NCBI GenBank assembly: GCA_030762895.1
Contig: JAUPTC010000245.1
Coordinates: forward strand, 1-64,000
Direction of reading: 5' to 3'
DNA: 64,000 bases
DNA from: Sophora flavescens
Lineage: Eukaryota > Streptophyta > Magnoliopsida > Fabales > Fabaceae
Program-made: the position numbers and the translations under genes
Notes under the pieces: generated by a model
What the model was told of the DNA's origin: nothing
Databases searched by the model: none
The model's input: only the letters and a program-made list of their open reading frames with translations
Shown: piece after piece, positions 32,061-43,290 of the stretch
Layout of the letters: each line of letters opens with the position of its first letter
How positions within the stretch are numbered: position 1 is the stretch's first letter

Positions 32061-35000
32061 TTGGGGTCATGGGTTAACCTTGGGATCCTTACAAATGGGT
32101 CGCGGGTTTACCATGCGATCCTTACAAGGGGGCCAAAGATCAACTATGGGATCCTTTCTAGGGGATCCTAGCAAGTGGGTCATAGGTTAACCATGAGATC
32201 TTTGAAAGGGGGTCATGGGATAACCATGGGAACCTTGCTAGGGGATCATAGGTTAACAATTGGATCCTTGTAAGGGGGTCATGAGTTAACCATGGGATCC
32301 TTTCTAGAGGGATCCTTACAAGGGGATCATGGGTTAACAATGGGATCCTTGTAGGGGGGTCATGGGTTAACCATAGGATCCTTGCAACGGGGTCATGAGT
32401 TAACCCTGGGGTCCATGGATAGGGGTCATGGGTTAACCATGGGATCCTTGCAAGGGGGTCATGGGTTAACCAAGGGGTCCTTGGAAGGGGGTCATGGATC
32501 AACCATGGGATCCTTGCAAGGGGGTCATGGGTTAACCATGGGATCATGGAAAGTGGGTCAAGGGTTAACCATGGGATCCTTGCAAGTGGGTCAAGGGTAA
32601 CCATGGGATCCTTGCAAGTGGGTCTTGGGTTAACCATGTGATCCTTGTTTGTGGGACATGGGTTAACCATAGGATCCTTTCTAGGTGGATCCTGGTAAGG
32701 GGGTCATGGGTTCACCTTGGGATCCTTGCAAGTTTTTCATGGGAAAACCCTCGGATCCTTGCAAGTGGGTCATGGGTTAACCTTGAGATCCTTGCATGGG
32801 TGTCTTTGGTTAACCACGGGATCCTTGCAAGGGAGTCATGGGTTAACCATGGGTTCCTTGTTAGGTGGTCATGTGTTAATCATGGAAACATGGCAAAGGA
32901 TCATGTGTTAACCATGGATCCTTGCAAGTGGGTCATGGATTAACCATGGGATCCGTGCATGGGGGTCATCGGTTAACCATGGGATCCTTGCTTGGGGTTC
33001 ATGTGTTAATCATGGATTTATGGCAAGGGGATCATGTGTTAACCAAGGGATCCTTGCAAGTGGGTCATGGGTTAACCATCGGATCCTTGCAAGTGGGTCG
33101 TTACTTAACCTTGCGATCCTTGTAAGTGGGTCATGGGAAAACCCTCGAATCCGTGCAAGAGGGTCATGGGTTAACCATGGGATCCTTGTTAGGGGGTCAT
33201 GGGTTAACCATGTGATCCTTGCAAGGGGGTCATGGGTTAACCATGCGGTCATGGCAAGTGGGTAATGGGTTAACCATGGGATCCTTGTAAGTAGGTCATG
33301 GGTTAACCATGAGATCCATGTAAGTTGGTCATGGGTTAATCATAGGATCCTTTTATGGGGATCCTTGCAAGGGGGTCATGGGTTAACCATGGGATCATGG
33401 CTAGAGGGTCATTGCTAAACCAAAGGATCCTTGCAAGTCGGTAATGGTTAACCAGGGGATCCTTGCATAGGGGTTATCCGGTTAACCTTGGGATCCTTGC
33501 CAGGGAGTCATGTGTTAACCATGGGATCCTTGCAAGTGGGTCGTGGGTTAACCATGCGATCCTTGCAAGTGCGTCATGGGTTAACCATGGAATCCTTTCT
33601 AGGGGGGTCCTTGCAAGCGGTTTATGGCTTAACCATGGGATTATGGCAAGTGGGTCATGGGTTAACAATGGGATCCTTGCAAGTGGGTCATGGTTTCCCA
33701 TGGGATCCTTGCAAAGGGGTCATGGGTTAAGCATTGGATCATGGAAAGTGGGTCAAGGGTTAACCATGGGATCCTTTCAAGTGGGTCAAGGGTTAACCAT
33801 GGGATCCTTGCAAGTGGGTCATGGGTTAACCATGAGATCCTTGTAAGTGGGTCATGGGTTAACCATAGGATCCTTTCTAGGTGGATCCAGGTAAGGTGGT
33901 CATGGGTTACCCATGGAATCCTTGCAACTTTTTCATGGAAAAACATTCGGATCCTTGCAAGTAGGTCATGAGTTAACCATGGGATCCTTGCATAGGGGTC
34001 TTCGGTTAACCATGGGATCCTTGCAAGGGAGTCATGGGTTAACCATGGGTTCCTTGTTAGGGGATCATGTGTTAATCATGGAATCATGGCAAGTGGATCA
34101 TGTGTTAACCACGGGATCCTTGCAAGTGGGTCATGGGGTAACCATGGGATCCATGCAAGTGGGTCGTTACTTAACCATACGATCCTTGTAAGTGGGTCAT
34201 GGGAAAACCCTGGGATCCGTTCAAAGGGGTCATAGGCTAACCATGGTATCCTTAAAAGGGGCTCATGGGTTAACCATGTGATCCTTGCAAGGGGGTCATG
34301 GGTTAACCATGAGATCCTTGTAAGTGGGTCATGGGTTAACCATAGGATCCTTTCTGTGGGGATCCTTGCAAGGGGGTCATGGGTTAACCATGGTATCATG
34401 GCAAGTGGGACTTGGGTTAACCAAAGGATCCTTGCAAGTGGGTCATGGGTTAACCATGGGATCCGTACATGGGGGTCATCGGTTAACCATGGGATCCTTG
34501 CTTGGGGGTCATGTGTTAATTATGGATTCATGGCAAGGGGATCATGTGTTAACCATGGGATCCTTGCAAGTGGGTCGTTACTTATCCATGCGATCCTTGT
34601 AAGTGGGTCATGGGTTACCCATGCGGTCCTTGCAAGGGGGTCATGGGTTAACAATGCTATTATGGCAAGTGGGTAATGGGTTAACCATGAGATCCTTGCA
34701 AGTGGGTCATGGGTTAACCATGAGATCCTTGTAAGTGGGTCATGGGTTAACCATAAGATCCTTTCTATGGGGATCCTTGCAAGGGGATCATGGGTTAACC
34801 ATGGGATCATTGCAAGTGGGTCATAGGTTAACCAAAAGATCCTTGCAAGTGGGTCATGGGTTAACCAGGGGATCCCTTGCATGGGGGTCATTGGCTAACC
34901 ATGGGATCCTTGCCAGGGAGTCATGGGTTAACCATGGGATCATGGCAAGTGGGACATTGGTTAAACAAGGGGTCTTTGCAAGTGGGTCATTGGTTAACCA

Positions 35001-35385
35001 TGGGATCCTTGCAAAGGGATCATGGTTAAACATATGATCATGGGGAGTGGGTCATTGGTTAACTAGAGGATCCTTGCAAGTGGGTCATTGGTTAACCATG
35101 AGATTCATGCTAGGCGGTCATGGGTTAACCATGGGATCCTTGCAACGGGGTCATGTGTTAACCTTGGGATCCTTGCAAATGCGTCATGGGTTTACTATGG
35201 GATCCTTGCATTGGGGTCCTGGCCTAACCATGGGATCCTTGCTAGGGGATCATGGGTTAACAATTGGATACTTGCAAGGAGGTTGTGAGTTAACCATGGG
35301 ATCATGGCAAGGGTATCATGGGTTAACCCTAGTATCCTTTCTAGGGGTTCCTTGCAAGGGAATCATGGGTTAACCTTGGGTCATG
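32061..35385. repeat. S1 minisatellite, block 1 (33-bp unit)
   Basis: About 100 units. On the plus strand a typical unit reads GGGATCCTTGCAAG then GGGGTCATGGGTTAACCAT. Four palindromes recur: CCATGG (across unit boundaries), GGATCC, CCTTGCAAGG and GGTTAACC. Longer variant units contain TCCTTTCTAGGNGGATCC. Because 33 is a multiple of 3, long frames of 11-residue repeats appear on both strands; these are not taken as genes. Confidence 0.93.
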
Positions 35386-35824
35386 GAGTTATTACCAAAC
35401 TTAAGAGAATACTTAAAATGAAACATAACTAATAAAGAAGGAGTTACTTTAGGCATGCAAGCCAAAAGACACACTCCTTTGAAGCTCAAACTCGTCTAAA
35501 TATTCGTACCAAACTTCCAACCCGTTTTTCACCATGATAGAAGCCGAATTTGGTCAAGAGGCCTGATATATGATTTGTAGATAATTCCCTAAGCTTTCCA
35601 ACGCACCAAACAATGCATCAATCGGAGATTCTTAGCTCAAGATATGACCAAATCAAGTATACGGGTTCAATTAGAAAATTCATCCTAAAAATATTACCAA
35701 AATTAAAAATATAAGTATAAAAATTGGACTTAATTGTTGTCTAATAAACCCACTAATAATAGTGCACTTAGATGGATCTGAATATGATTCTTTCCACATA
35801 CTCAAGCCATCCATGCTTCTATCA
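35386..35824 (-). repeat. LTR fragment, mixed A1/A2 type, in S1
   Basis: It starts mid-LTR (GTTATTACCAAACTTAAG). The left part resembles A1 LTRs (CATGATAGAAGCCGAATTTGG, split here as CATGATAGAAG and CCGAATTTGG; also TTTCCAACGCACC). The right end resembles A2 LTRs (TCTTTCCACATACTCAAGCC, ending CTTCTATCA). The right end is an LTR terminus followed by S1 (CCATGG); the left is truncated, so no target duplication is visible. It is older and more diverged than the other A copies. Confidence 0.8.
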
Positions 35825-36806
35825 CCATGGATTCCTTACTTGGGGGTCGGGGGTTAACCTTGGAATCATGGCAAGGGGGTCATGTCTTAACCTTGGGATC
35901 CTCACAAGTGGGTCATGGCTTAACCATGGGATCCTTGCTTATGGGTTCACCATTGGATTAAGGAAAATGGGTCATGGTTTAACCATGGGATCCTTGCAAA
36001 GGGGTCATGGGTTAACCAAAGGATCATGGGAAGTGGGTCACGGGTGAACCATGGGATCCTTGCAAGTGGGTCAGGGGTTCACCATGGGATCCTTGCAAGG
36101 GGGTCATTGGTTAACCATAGGATCCTTGCAAGGGGGTCATGGGTTAACCATGGGATCATGGAAAGTGGGACAATGGTTAAACAAGGGATCCTTGCAAGTG
36201 GCTCATAGGTTAACCATTGGACTCTTGTATTGGGGTAATGTGTTAACCATGGGATCCTTGCAAGGGAGTCATGGGTTAACCATGGATTCCTTGCTTAGGG
36301 GTCAGGGGTTAACCTTGGAATCATGGCAAGGGGGTCATGTCTTAACCTTGGGATCCTCGCAAGTGGGTCATGGCTTAACCATGGGATCCTTGCAAGTGGG
36401 TCATGGGTTTACCAAGGGATTCTTTCTTAGGGGATCCTTGCAAGGGGTTATGGGTTCACCATTGGATTAGGGAAAATGGGTCATGGGTTAACCATGGGAT
36501 CCTTGCAAAGGGGTCATGGGTTAACCAAAGGATCATGGGAAGTGGGTCACGGGTGAACCATGGGATCCTTGCAAGTGGGTCAGGGGTTAACCATGTGATC
36601 CTTGCATGGGGGTCATTGGTTAACCATAGGATCCATGCAAGGGGGTTAGGGGTTAACCATGGGATCTTTGAAGTGGGTAATGGGTTAATCATGGGATCAT
36701 GGCAAGGGAATCATGGGTTAATCATGGGATCCTTGCAAGGGTGTCATCGGTTAACCCTAGGATCCTTGCAAGGGGGTCATTGATTAACCATGGGATCCTT
36801 GCAAGG
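35825..36806. repeat. S1 minisatellite, block 2
   Basis: About 30 units. It contains a higher-order duplication: the string of variant units from 35829 to 36075 recurs at 36284-36590 (for example CCTTGGAATCATGGCAAGG, then CATTGGATTA, then ACGGGTGAACC). A related third copy lies at about 46990-47300. Confidence 0.9.
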
Positions 36807-37717
36807 TGATGACAACCAAATGGTGAGGTTGCCTTTGATGATTTTTTTGGTTGAATTTAAAGCAAGTGAATTTTCATGTATCACTTTGTAACAAAATTAG
36901 GTGGAGAAAGAAACAAAGAAAATGGATGAGAAAGAAATGGAAGAGGAGCCACAAACAAGGTTGTTTGATAAGCCTATGAAGTTCGCCACAAGAATCCTGG
37001 ATTCTTGATAAGAACAATAGCTTGGTTCAACCAAGAACCTAGGAGAACAAAATTCTCACAAATGGATTTCAATCCAAAATAACTTCAAAGTTATCATTCA
37101 TGTGTTTAGGGGTGTAATACATATAGAGTGTGACTGCCAACTTTGGCTCACACCTTGCCTTTTCAAGATTTCATAATCCCCTCACTAACTAAGCTTAAAT
37201 CATGCCACTAAATGGTGAGTTAATTTTCTCTTTCCACCATTATGTGGCTGTTACACATAAATCCCTTCTTTATTCAAATTAAAGTGTAACCCCCCTAATA
37301 AAACAAAACATTAAAAGGGCTAAAAACTTAAAGGAGTTAATTTTGGTATGCAAACCAAAAGATACCTCCATCTAAGCCTAAAATTCGAAATTCTTCATGA
37401 AACGAAGCTTATTACACTTTATTTAAAAGAAATAACCTAGAAAATGCTATTTTTAAGAGGTGGACGTCCAAGCCCATCATGGGTCTTCAAGTTGGATGAG
37501 ATAAGTAAGCATTTTGGCCCCCACTCCATTAAAACTTGAACTTGGGCTTATTTCCATCAAGGTTGACACTATTTGGTTTATAACTTCTTGGGCTTTCTTG
37601 ACTTTAGCTCTTGTCTTAGGATCACCAAGTCCTTGTAGTGCTTCTTGATCCATGGTCTTCATTGGGCTCAAATCATTCTTGCTGAAAAGTTGACTTGCCC
37701 CCCCTTGGCTCATATCA
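36807..37717 (-). mobile_element. Solo LTR of B/D type, target duplication CAAGG
   Basis: 911 bp from TGATGACAACC to CTCATATCA. On the minus strand it reads TGATATGAGCC...GTTGTCATCA, like the D and E LTRs. It is flanked by CAAGG at 36802-36806 and 37718-37722, with S1 on both sides. No internal region is present, so this is a solo LTR left by LTR-LTR recombination. It contains the hairpin AAGAATCCAGGATTCTT (37.0 kb). Confidence 0.95.
37477..37713 (-). other. U3-encoded pol-tail frame in the solo LTR
   Basis: A frame of 78 codons starting 4 bp inside the LTR (MSQGGASQLF, MDQEALQGLG, KTRAKVKKAQEVINQ, ending LIQLEDP). It is collinear with the tail in the E LTR, which is open from the pol end. 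This supports the idea that these LTRs carry the last 80 or so codons of pol. Confidence 0.5.
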
Positions 37718-37954
37718 CAAGGGGGTCAGGGGTTAACCATGGGATCCTTGAAGTGGGTCATGTGTTAACCATGAGATCATTGCAATGGGTCATGGGTTAA
37801 TCATGGGATCCTTGCAAGGGTGTCATAGGTTAATCCAGGGATCCTTGCAAGTGGGTCATGGGTTAACCATGGGATCCTTGCAAGTGGGACAAGGGTTTAA
37901 CCATGGAATCATGAGATCCTTGCAAGTGGGACATGGCTTAACCATGGGATCTTT
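37718..37954. repeat. S1 minisatellite, block 3
   Basis: About seven units between two solo LTRs. It includes a fused unit pair (ACCATGGAATCATGAGATCC). Confidence 0.9.
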
Positions 37955-38886
37955 TGATAGGAGATCACTTAGGACCATCTTGAAAACAGGCAAAGGACAC
38001 AAGGAACTTGACCCTAACCACGACTGCTAGGTAGAACCAGAGTTATCAAAGAAGCGTGACCCTAACCGCGACCTGCCGGTAGAACCAACACTATAAAGTT
38101 CTTAACCCAAGAACAAAGGGAAAAGCTCTCACAATAGAGAAACTCTCATATTTCATTAATCATCAACATCTCAACTGTGTAGTACAAGAGTTCCCTATTT
38201 ATAGCCTAACTAGGAAATACAAGAATTAAATTCCCACTACCATGCATTTACCACATACATTGACAAATGCATGTACACTACCTAGAAAGTAAGCATAATC
38301 AAGGTGTTAAATTCCCACCAACTATTATTATGACTTATGGAACTACTAGGAAGCATTTATTGGACTTAGGGGAAAACTAAAAGTCACTAGAAAATTGTGC
38401 CCAAAATAACTACGAAAATTACAAATAAAAATGGTAAAAATTGGGCTTTAATTATTATCTAATCAGTCCATTGATAAAGTCCACTAATCAGCCCTTGAAT
38501 GCTTCTTGTCTTTTGAATTGGGCCTTCCAAAACAGTCTTCAAGTTGGACTGAAATCAACCTCATTAAGTTGGAGCAAAGTGACCCAATTTGGAGCAGCCT
38601 CTAATGCATGTTGGTCTTCCTTCTCTTTGATCATTATGATTAGGCCTTGTAAAGCTTGCTTCATCCTCCTAGTAATAGGACCTCCAATTCCATGCAAAGG
38701 ATCTTTAGATGGGCTGGCTGCATCTCTATCATTACACAGCCACTTGAAGTGGATTAAACACACCAAAAGAAATAAAAATAACTTAGTGCCTTGGTCCCAA
38801 ATAAATCAATTGGACTCTTGCACTTTTATTCAATTAAAAATAAAATAACTCCGTTGTAAATTAGACACCATTCTTGGTTTCTATCA
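37955..38886 (-). mobile_element. Solo LTR of family C, target duplication TCTTT
   Basis: 932 bp from TGATAGGAGATCAC to GGTTTCTATCA, flanked by TCTTT at 37950-37954 and 38887-38891. It matches the LTRs of the C array (50792, 52244). The minus strand has a TATAAATAG box (38196-38204) and a hairpin GTTCTTAACCCAAGAAC at 38098-38114. No internal region. Confidence 0.95.
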
Positions 38887-38998
38887 TCTTTGCAAGTGGG
38901 TCATGGGATGACCATGGGATCCATTCTATGGGGATCCTTGCGAGGGGGTTATGGGTTAACCATCGGACCCTTTCATGGGGGTCTTGCGTTAACCATGG
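38887..38998. repeat. S1 minisatellite, block 4
   Basis: About three units, including one TCCATTCTATGGGGATCC variant, between the C solo LTR and the complete A1 element. Confidence 0.88.
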
Positions 38999-39818
38999 TG
39001 ATATGATCCTAGCAAGGAACATATAAAATTTCGGATCTATCCTTGAGTGACCAAGCAAAATTATAGAAGAAGATGAATTACAAAATTGGATAAGATGAGA
39101 AATGGGAGGTAGGCGCCACAAATCCAAGGGGATTTGATAAGCCAACGTGGGGTTCGCCACAAGAATCTTGGATTCTTGATAAGAACAAGGGTTGGCTCAA
39201 TGAATAACCCAAGAGAGAAAACACTCTCACAATTGGAATCAATCCAAAATGAACTCAAAGTTATCATTCATCATGTAATAGGTGTGTACATATAGCATAG
39301 GGAAATAAAAACCAAAGGTCATCATAAGATGACATAAACTCCTAATAACTAGACATAACTCTCCACTAAGTGGTTATTAAAAGAACATAACTATCCTACT
39401 TAAGAAAATAATAAAAGTGGTTCCATAACTTCTAAAGGAGTTACCTAGGCATGCAAGCCAAAGGTTGCTCTCCTTTGTAAGTTCCAAAAACATTCCAGCC
39501 ACCATTCATGATGGGCCTTGCTCATTCATCAAGCTTAGTGTAGCCCAATTAACATATAACTCATTTAAGGTCCAAGAATTCGTATTAAACTTGCAGCCCT
39601 TTTTCACCATGATAGAAGCCGAATTTGGTCAATAGGCCTGAGATATGATTTGTAGATAATTCCCTAAGCTTTCCAACGCACCAAAGAATGCATCAATCGG
39701 AGATTCGTAGCTCAAGATCTGACCAAATCAAGCATACGGGTTCACCACAATGAAAATAAATTTTTCATCAAAAATATTAATTTGGCCTCAAATTGGACAT
39801 CATCCTTGGTTTGCATCA
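38999..39818 (-). repeat. A1 3' LTR
   Basis: TGATATGATCC to TTTGCATCA. It carries private changes shared with its partner LTR at 40872 (AGCAAGGAACATATAAAATT), as expected when both derive from one insertion. Confidence 0.94.
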
Positions 39819-39874
39819 TTCCCTCCCTCTTGAAAAGAATTCGACCTCGAATTTATTGCCTTAAGGAGTCTTCT

Positions 39875-40780
39875 TTATCCTCCGGGTTCAAACACAACCA
39901 TTTTGAATCCATGGGGCACCTCTCTTGGAATTGTTTCTTCAACTTCCTTCAAAATAGAGTCATCACCTCTAGGCAAAGAGTTTGCATTAGTAGTCAAACA
40001 AGAATCTTTACATAGAAAGATATATAAAGGCTGCCTTGCCAACATTGCTCCCTTCACCTTATTTTCTCTTATAAGAAGACTCTCAATTCTTCTTTCAACC
40101 TTTGCCTCAATTTTTTTCTTTTTATTTTCCCCTTCAAAAAATGCAGTCTCCACCTTTTTCTCAACATCTTTTTCATTCTGTTTGTTTTCCTCCATTCCCT
40201 TTTCTTCTACCTTTTTCTCATGGCTTTCTTTTTTTATTACTTCTCCTTCTTTGCTTTCATCATTCACCGAACACTCTTCTTTTATTGTTTTCTCAATCAT
40301 TCTTTTTTTCTCACTCTCTCCTTTCAAGTACATTTGATCTTTATACACTTGTTTTGGTGACAATGATCCAAGAGTAATTTTACGATTATTAAATACAAAT
40401 GAGTACCTATTATTGTAGACGTCATATTTCGCTTCTCGTTCAGCTCTCCAAGGACGCCCAAGTACCAAGTGCCTTGTTTCTATAGGCACCACATCACATA
40501 ACACCTCATCCTCATATCTCCCAATCCGGAATGGCACTCGTACTTGTTTGTTCACCATCACGTCACCGAAATCACTAAACTCCGGGATGCTCCAAATGAC
40601 ATACGGTTGTGGATGCTCTAGAAGAGGAAGTCCCAACTTTTTCACCATGGTGGTACTAGCTAGGTTGATGTAACCCTTTCTATCAATGACCAAGCTACAT
40701 ATCTTGTCCTTCACATAGCATCTAGAATAGAAAAGATCCTCCATTTTCTTGACATCATTTTTCTTCATTAGTGACTCCAT
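39875..40780 (-). CDS. A1 retropepsin-like ORF, intact (301 codons)
   Basis: The intact reference copy of the A1 ORF. Residues about 15-125 are the retropepsin-like domain (LFYSRC; VIDRKGYINLAS with Asp33; VRVPFRIGRYEDEVLCDVVP; LVLGRPW; KITLGSLSPKQVY). About 150-230 is a Lys/Glu-rich linker. About 235-295 resembles the segment just before the RT palm (RQPLYIFLCKDSC, SILKEVEETIPREVPHG). The frame ends FEPGG, where that relic is fused to what may be integrase FEPGDWV, and stops at TAA. RT, RNase H, integrase core and gag are missing. The catalytic motif is altered (DRKG). If translated it might bind or regulate a partner polyprotein; this is speculation. Confidence 0.72.
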   Translation of the reverse strand: MESLMKKNDVKKMEDLFYSRCYVKDKICSLVIDRKGYINLASTTMVKKLGLPLLEHPQPYVIWSIPEFSDFGDVMVNKQVRVPFRIGRYEDEVLCDVVPIETRHLVLGRPWRAEREAKYDVYNNRYSFVFNNRKITLGSLSPKQVYKDQMYLKGESEKKRMIEKTIKEECSVNDESKEGEVIKKESHEKKVEEKGMEENKQNEKDVEKKVETAFFEGENKKKKIEAKVERRIESLLIRENKVKGAMLARQPLYIFLCKDSCLTTNANSLPRGDDSILKEVEETIPREVPHGFKMVVFEPGG

Positions 40781-40871
40781 GAAGAACCCACTAAGAAAAA
40801 TTCAAACTTCCGAAAAAAGTTGCAAAACAAAATCATAAGTCACTCTAGGAAGGATGGCTCTAGATACCAAA

Positions 40872-41691
40872 TGATATGATCCTAGCAAGGAACATATAAA
40901 ATTTCGGATCTATCCTTGAGTGACCAAGCAAAATTATAGAAGAAGATGAATTACAAAATTGGATAAGATGAGAAATGGGAGGTAGGCACCACAAATCCAA
41001 GGGGATTTGATAAGCCAACGTGGGGTTCGCCACAAGAATCTTGGATTCTTGATAAGAACAAGGGTTGGCTCAATGAAGAACCCAAGAGAGAAAACACTCT
41101 CACAATTGGAATCAATCCAAAATGAACTCAAAGTTATCATTCATCATGTAATAGGTGTGTACATATAGCATAGGAAATAAAAACCAAAGGTCATCATAAG
41201 ATGACATAAACTCCTAATAACTAGACATAACTCTCCACTAAGTGGTTATTAAAAAGAACATAACTATCCTACTTAAGAAAATAATAAAAGTGGTTCCATA
41301 ACTTCTAAAGGAGTTACCTAGGCATGCAAGCCAAAGGTTGCTCTCCTTTGTAAGTTCCAAAAACATTCCAGCCACCATTCATGATGGGCCTTGCTCATTC
41401 ATCAAGCTTAGTGTAGCCCAATTAACATATAACTCATTTAAGGTCCAAGAATTCGTATTAAACTTGCAGCCCTTTTTCACCATGATAGAAGCCGAATTTG
41501 GTCAATAGGCCTGAGATATGATTTGTAGATAATTCCCTAAGCTTTCCAACGCACCAAAGAATGCATCAATCGGAGATTCGTAGCTCAAGATCTGACCAAA
41601 TCAAGCATACGGGTTCACCACAATGAAAATAAATTTTTCATCAAAAATATTAATTTGGCCTCAAATTGGACATCATCCTTGGTTTGCATCA
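40872..41691 (-). repeat. A1 5' LTR
   Basis: TGATATGATCC to TTTGCATCA; right flank CATGG. On the minus strand this is the promoter LTR. Confidence 0.94.
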
Positions 41692-41756
41692 CATGGGATC
41701 CTTGCAAAGGGGTCATGTGTTAACCATAGGATCATGGCAAGTGGGTGAAGGGTTAA
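41692..41756. repeat. S1 minisatellite, block 5 (65 bp)
   Basis: Two units separate two complete retrotransposons. The left copy of CATGG and the left copy of GTTAA (41752-41756) both belong to this block. Confidence 0.9.
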
Positions 41757-42420
41757 TGATATGATCCTAACAAGGAACATATATATTTTCGGATCTATCC
41801 TTGAGTGACCAAACAGAATTATAGAAGATGAAATACAAAATTGGATAAGACGAGAAATGGGAGGTAGGCGCCACAAATCCAAGGGGATTTGATAAGCCAA
41901 TGTGAGGCTCGCCACAAGAATCTTGGATTCTTGATAAGAACAAGGGTTGGCTCAATGAAGAACCCAAGAGAGAAAACACTCTCACAATTGGAATAAATCC
42001 AAAATGAACTCAAAGTTGTCATTTCATGTGGTATTGCAATGATACATATACAAGGATGGCTGCCCACTGTTGGGTTGCCTTGTCTCTCAATATTCCATAA
42101 CCTACACCTAATAACTCACATAACTCACCAACTAAATGACACTAAAAACATTCACTAACTCCCACTACCATGCATTTACCACATTAATTGATAAATGCAT
42201 TTACATTAACATTTATGCATAAACATGATAATAAATTCCCACTAGCCATTATTATGACTAAGAGCACTACTAGGAAGCATTTTGTGAGGCTACGAGAATA
42301 CAAAAGGTCATCTTAAAATTCAGCCCAAAAATAATACGAAAATTATAAATAAAAATTATAAAAATATAATAATCTGAATATGCTTCTTTCCACATGCTCA
42401 AGCCATCCATGTTCCTATCA
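41757..42420 (-). repeat. A2 3' LTR
   Basis: TGATATGATCC to TTCCTATCA. Next to the polypurine tract of the minus strand (TTCCCCTCTTCTT on plus). Confidence 0.93.
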
Positions 42421-42479
42421 TTCCCCTCTTCTTGAAAGTGATTTGTCCTCAAATCCAAACCTGCATTAAAAGTCAGTGG

Positions 42480-43199
42480 ATTATCTAATAAAATTTTGCT
42501 TTTGTGCTTTCCACCGTTTGCTTGATAATGAGCTCTTCCATCCCTTTTTCTCTCATAATTCTTTTTTTCAAGAGATATCTCTCATTTTCTCTTTTTCTTC
42601 TTCTTCTCTCTCATGGGTTTCTTTTTTCTTTAATTCTTCTTTTTCCTCCTGGCGTTATTTTTCTCTTCTTAATTTTCCTCATCCACCCAACCCACATCTT
42701 TTATTTTCTTCTCACTCATTCTTCTTCTCTCACTCTCTCCTTTCAAGTACATTTGATCTTCATACACTTGTTTTGGTGACAATGGTCCAAGAGTAATTTT
42801 GCGATTATTAAATACAAATGAGTACTTGTTGTTGTCGGCATCATATCTCGCTTGTCGTTCAATCCTCCATGGACGCCCAAGTAACAAGTGCTTCGTTTCC
42901 ATGGGCACCACATCACATAAAACGTCATCTTCATATCTCCCAATCCGGAATGGCACTCGTACTTGTTTGTTCACCATCACGTCATCAAAATCACTAAACT
43001 TCGGGATGCTCCAAATGACATACGGTTGTGGATGCTCTAGAAGAGGAAGTCCCAACTTTTGCACCATGGTGGTACTAGCTAGGTTGATGTAACCCTTTCT
43101 ATCAATGACCAAACTACATATCTTGCCCTTCACATAGCATCTAGAATAGAAAAGATCCTCCATTTTCTTGGCATCATTTTGCTTCATTAGTGACTCCAT
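42480..43199 (-). pseudogene. A2 retropepsin-like ORF, truncated
   Basis: The frame starts at 43199 and keeps the protease domain (LFYSRC, VIDRKGYINLAS, LLLGRPW, KITLGPLSPKQVYEDQ). It stops after 176 codons at about 42669 because of a frameshift and small deletions in the Lys/Glu-rich stretch. The rest of that stretch is recognisable to about 42480, and the pol C-terminal relic lies at 42425-42480. Same altered active site (DRKG) as the other copies. Confidence 0.8.
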
Positions 43200-43290
43200 G
43201 AAGAACCCACTAAGAAAAATTCAAACTTCCGAAAAAATTGAAAAAACAAAATCATAAGTCACTCTAGGAAGGATGGCTCTAGATACCAAA

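Larger units (their letters stand above)
38999..41691 (-). mobile_element. Complete A1 element, target duplication CATGG
   Basis: LTRs 38999-39818 and 40872-41691 (820 bp each, nearly identical) flank a 1053-bp internal region. Flanks are CATGG at 38994-38998 and 41692-41696, both S1. Total 2693 bp. The primer site lies beside the right LTR and the polypurine tract beside the left, so it is on the minus strand. This is the single-copy form of the array at 1-4251. Confidence 0.96.

Noticed and set aside
32061..38998. CRISPR-like array of about 30-bp repeats
   Set aside because: Units are contiguous with no unique spacers, the sequence is eukaryotic, and no cas-like gene is present.
40872..43290. 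A1 and A2 at 38999-43954 as one tandem array
   Set aside because: They are separated by 65 bp of S1 and each has its own target duplication (CATGG, GTTAA), so they are independent insertions.
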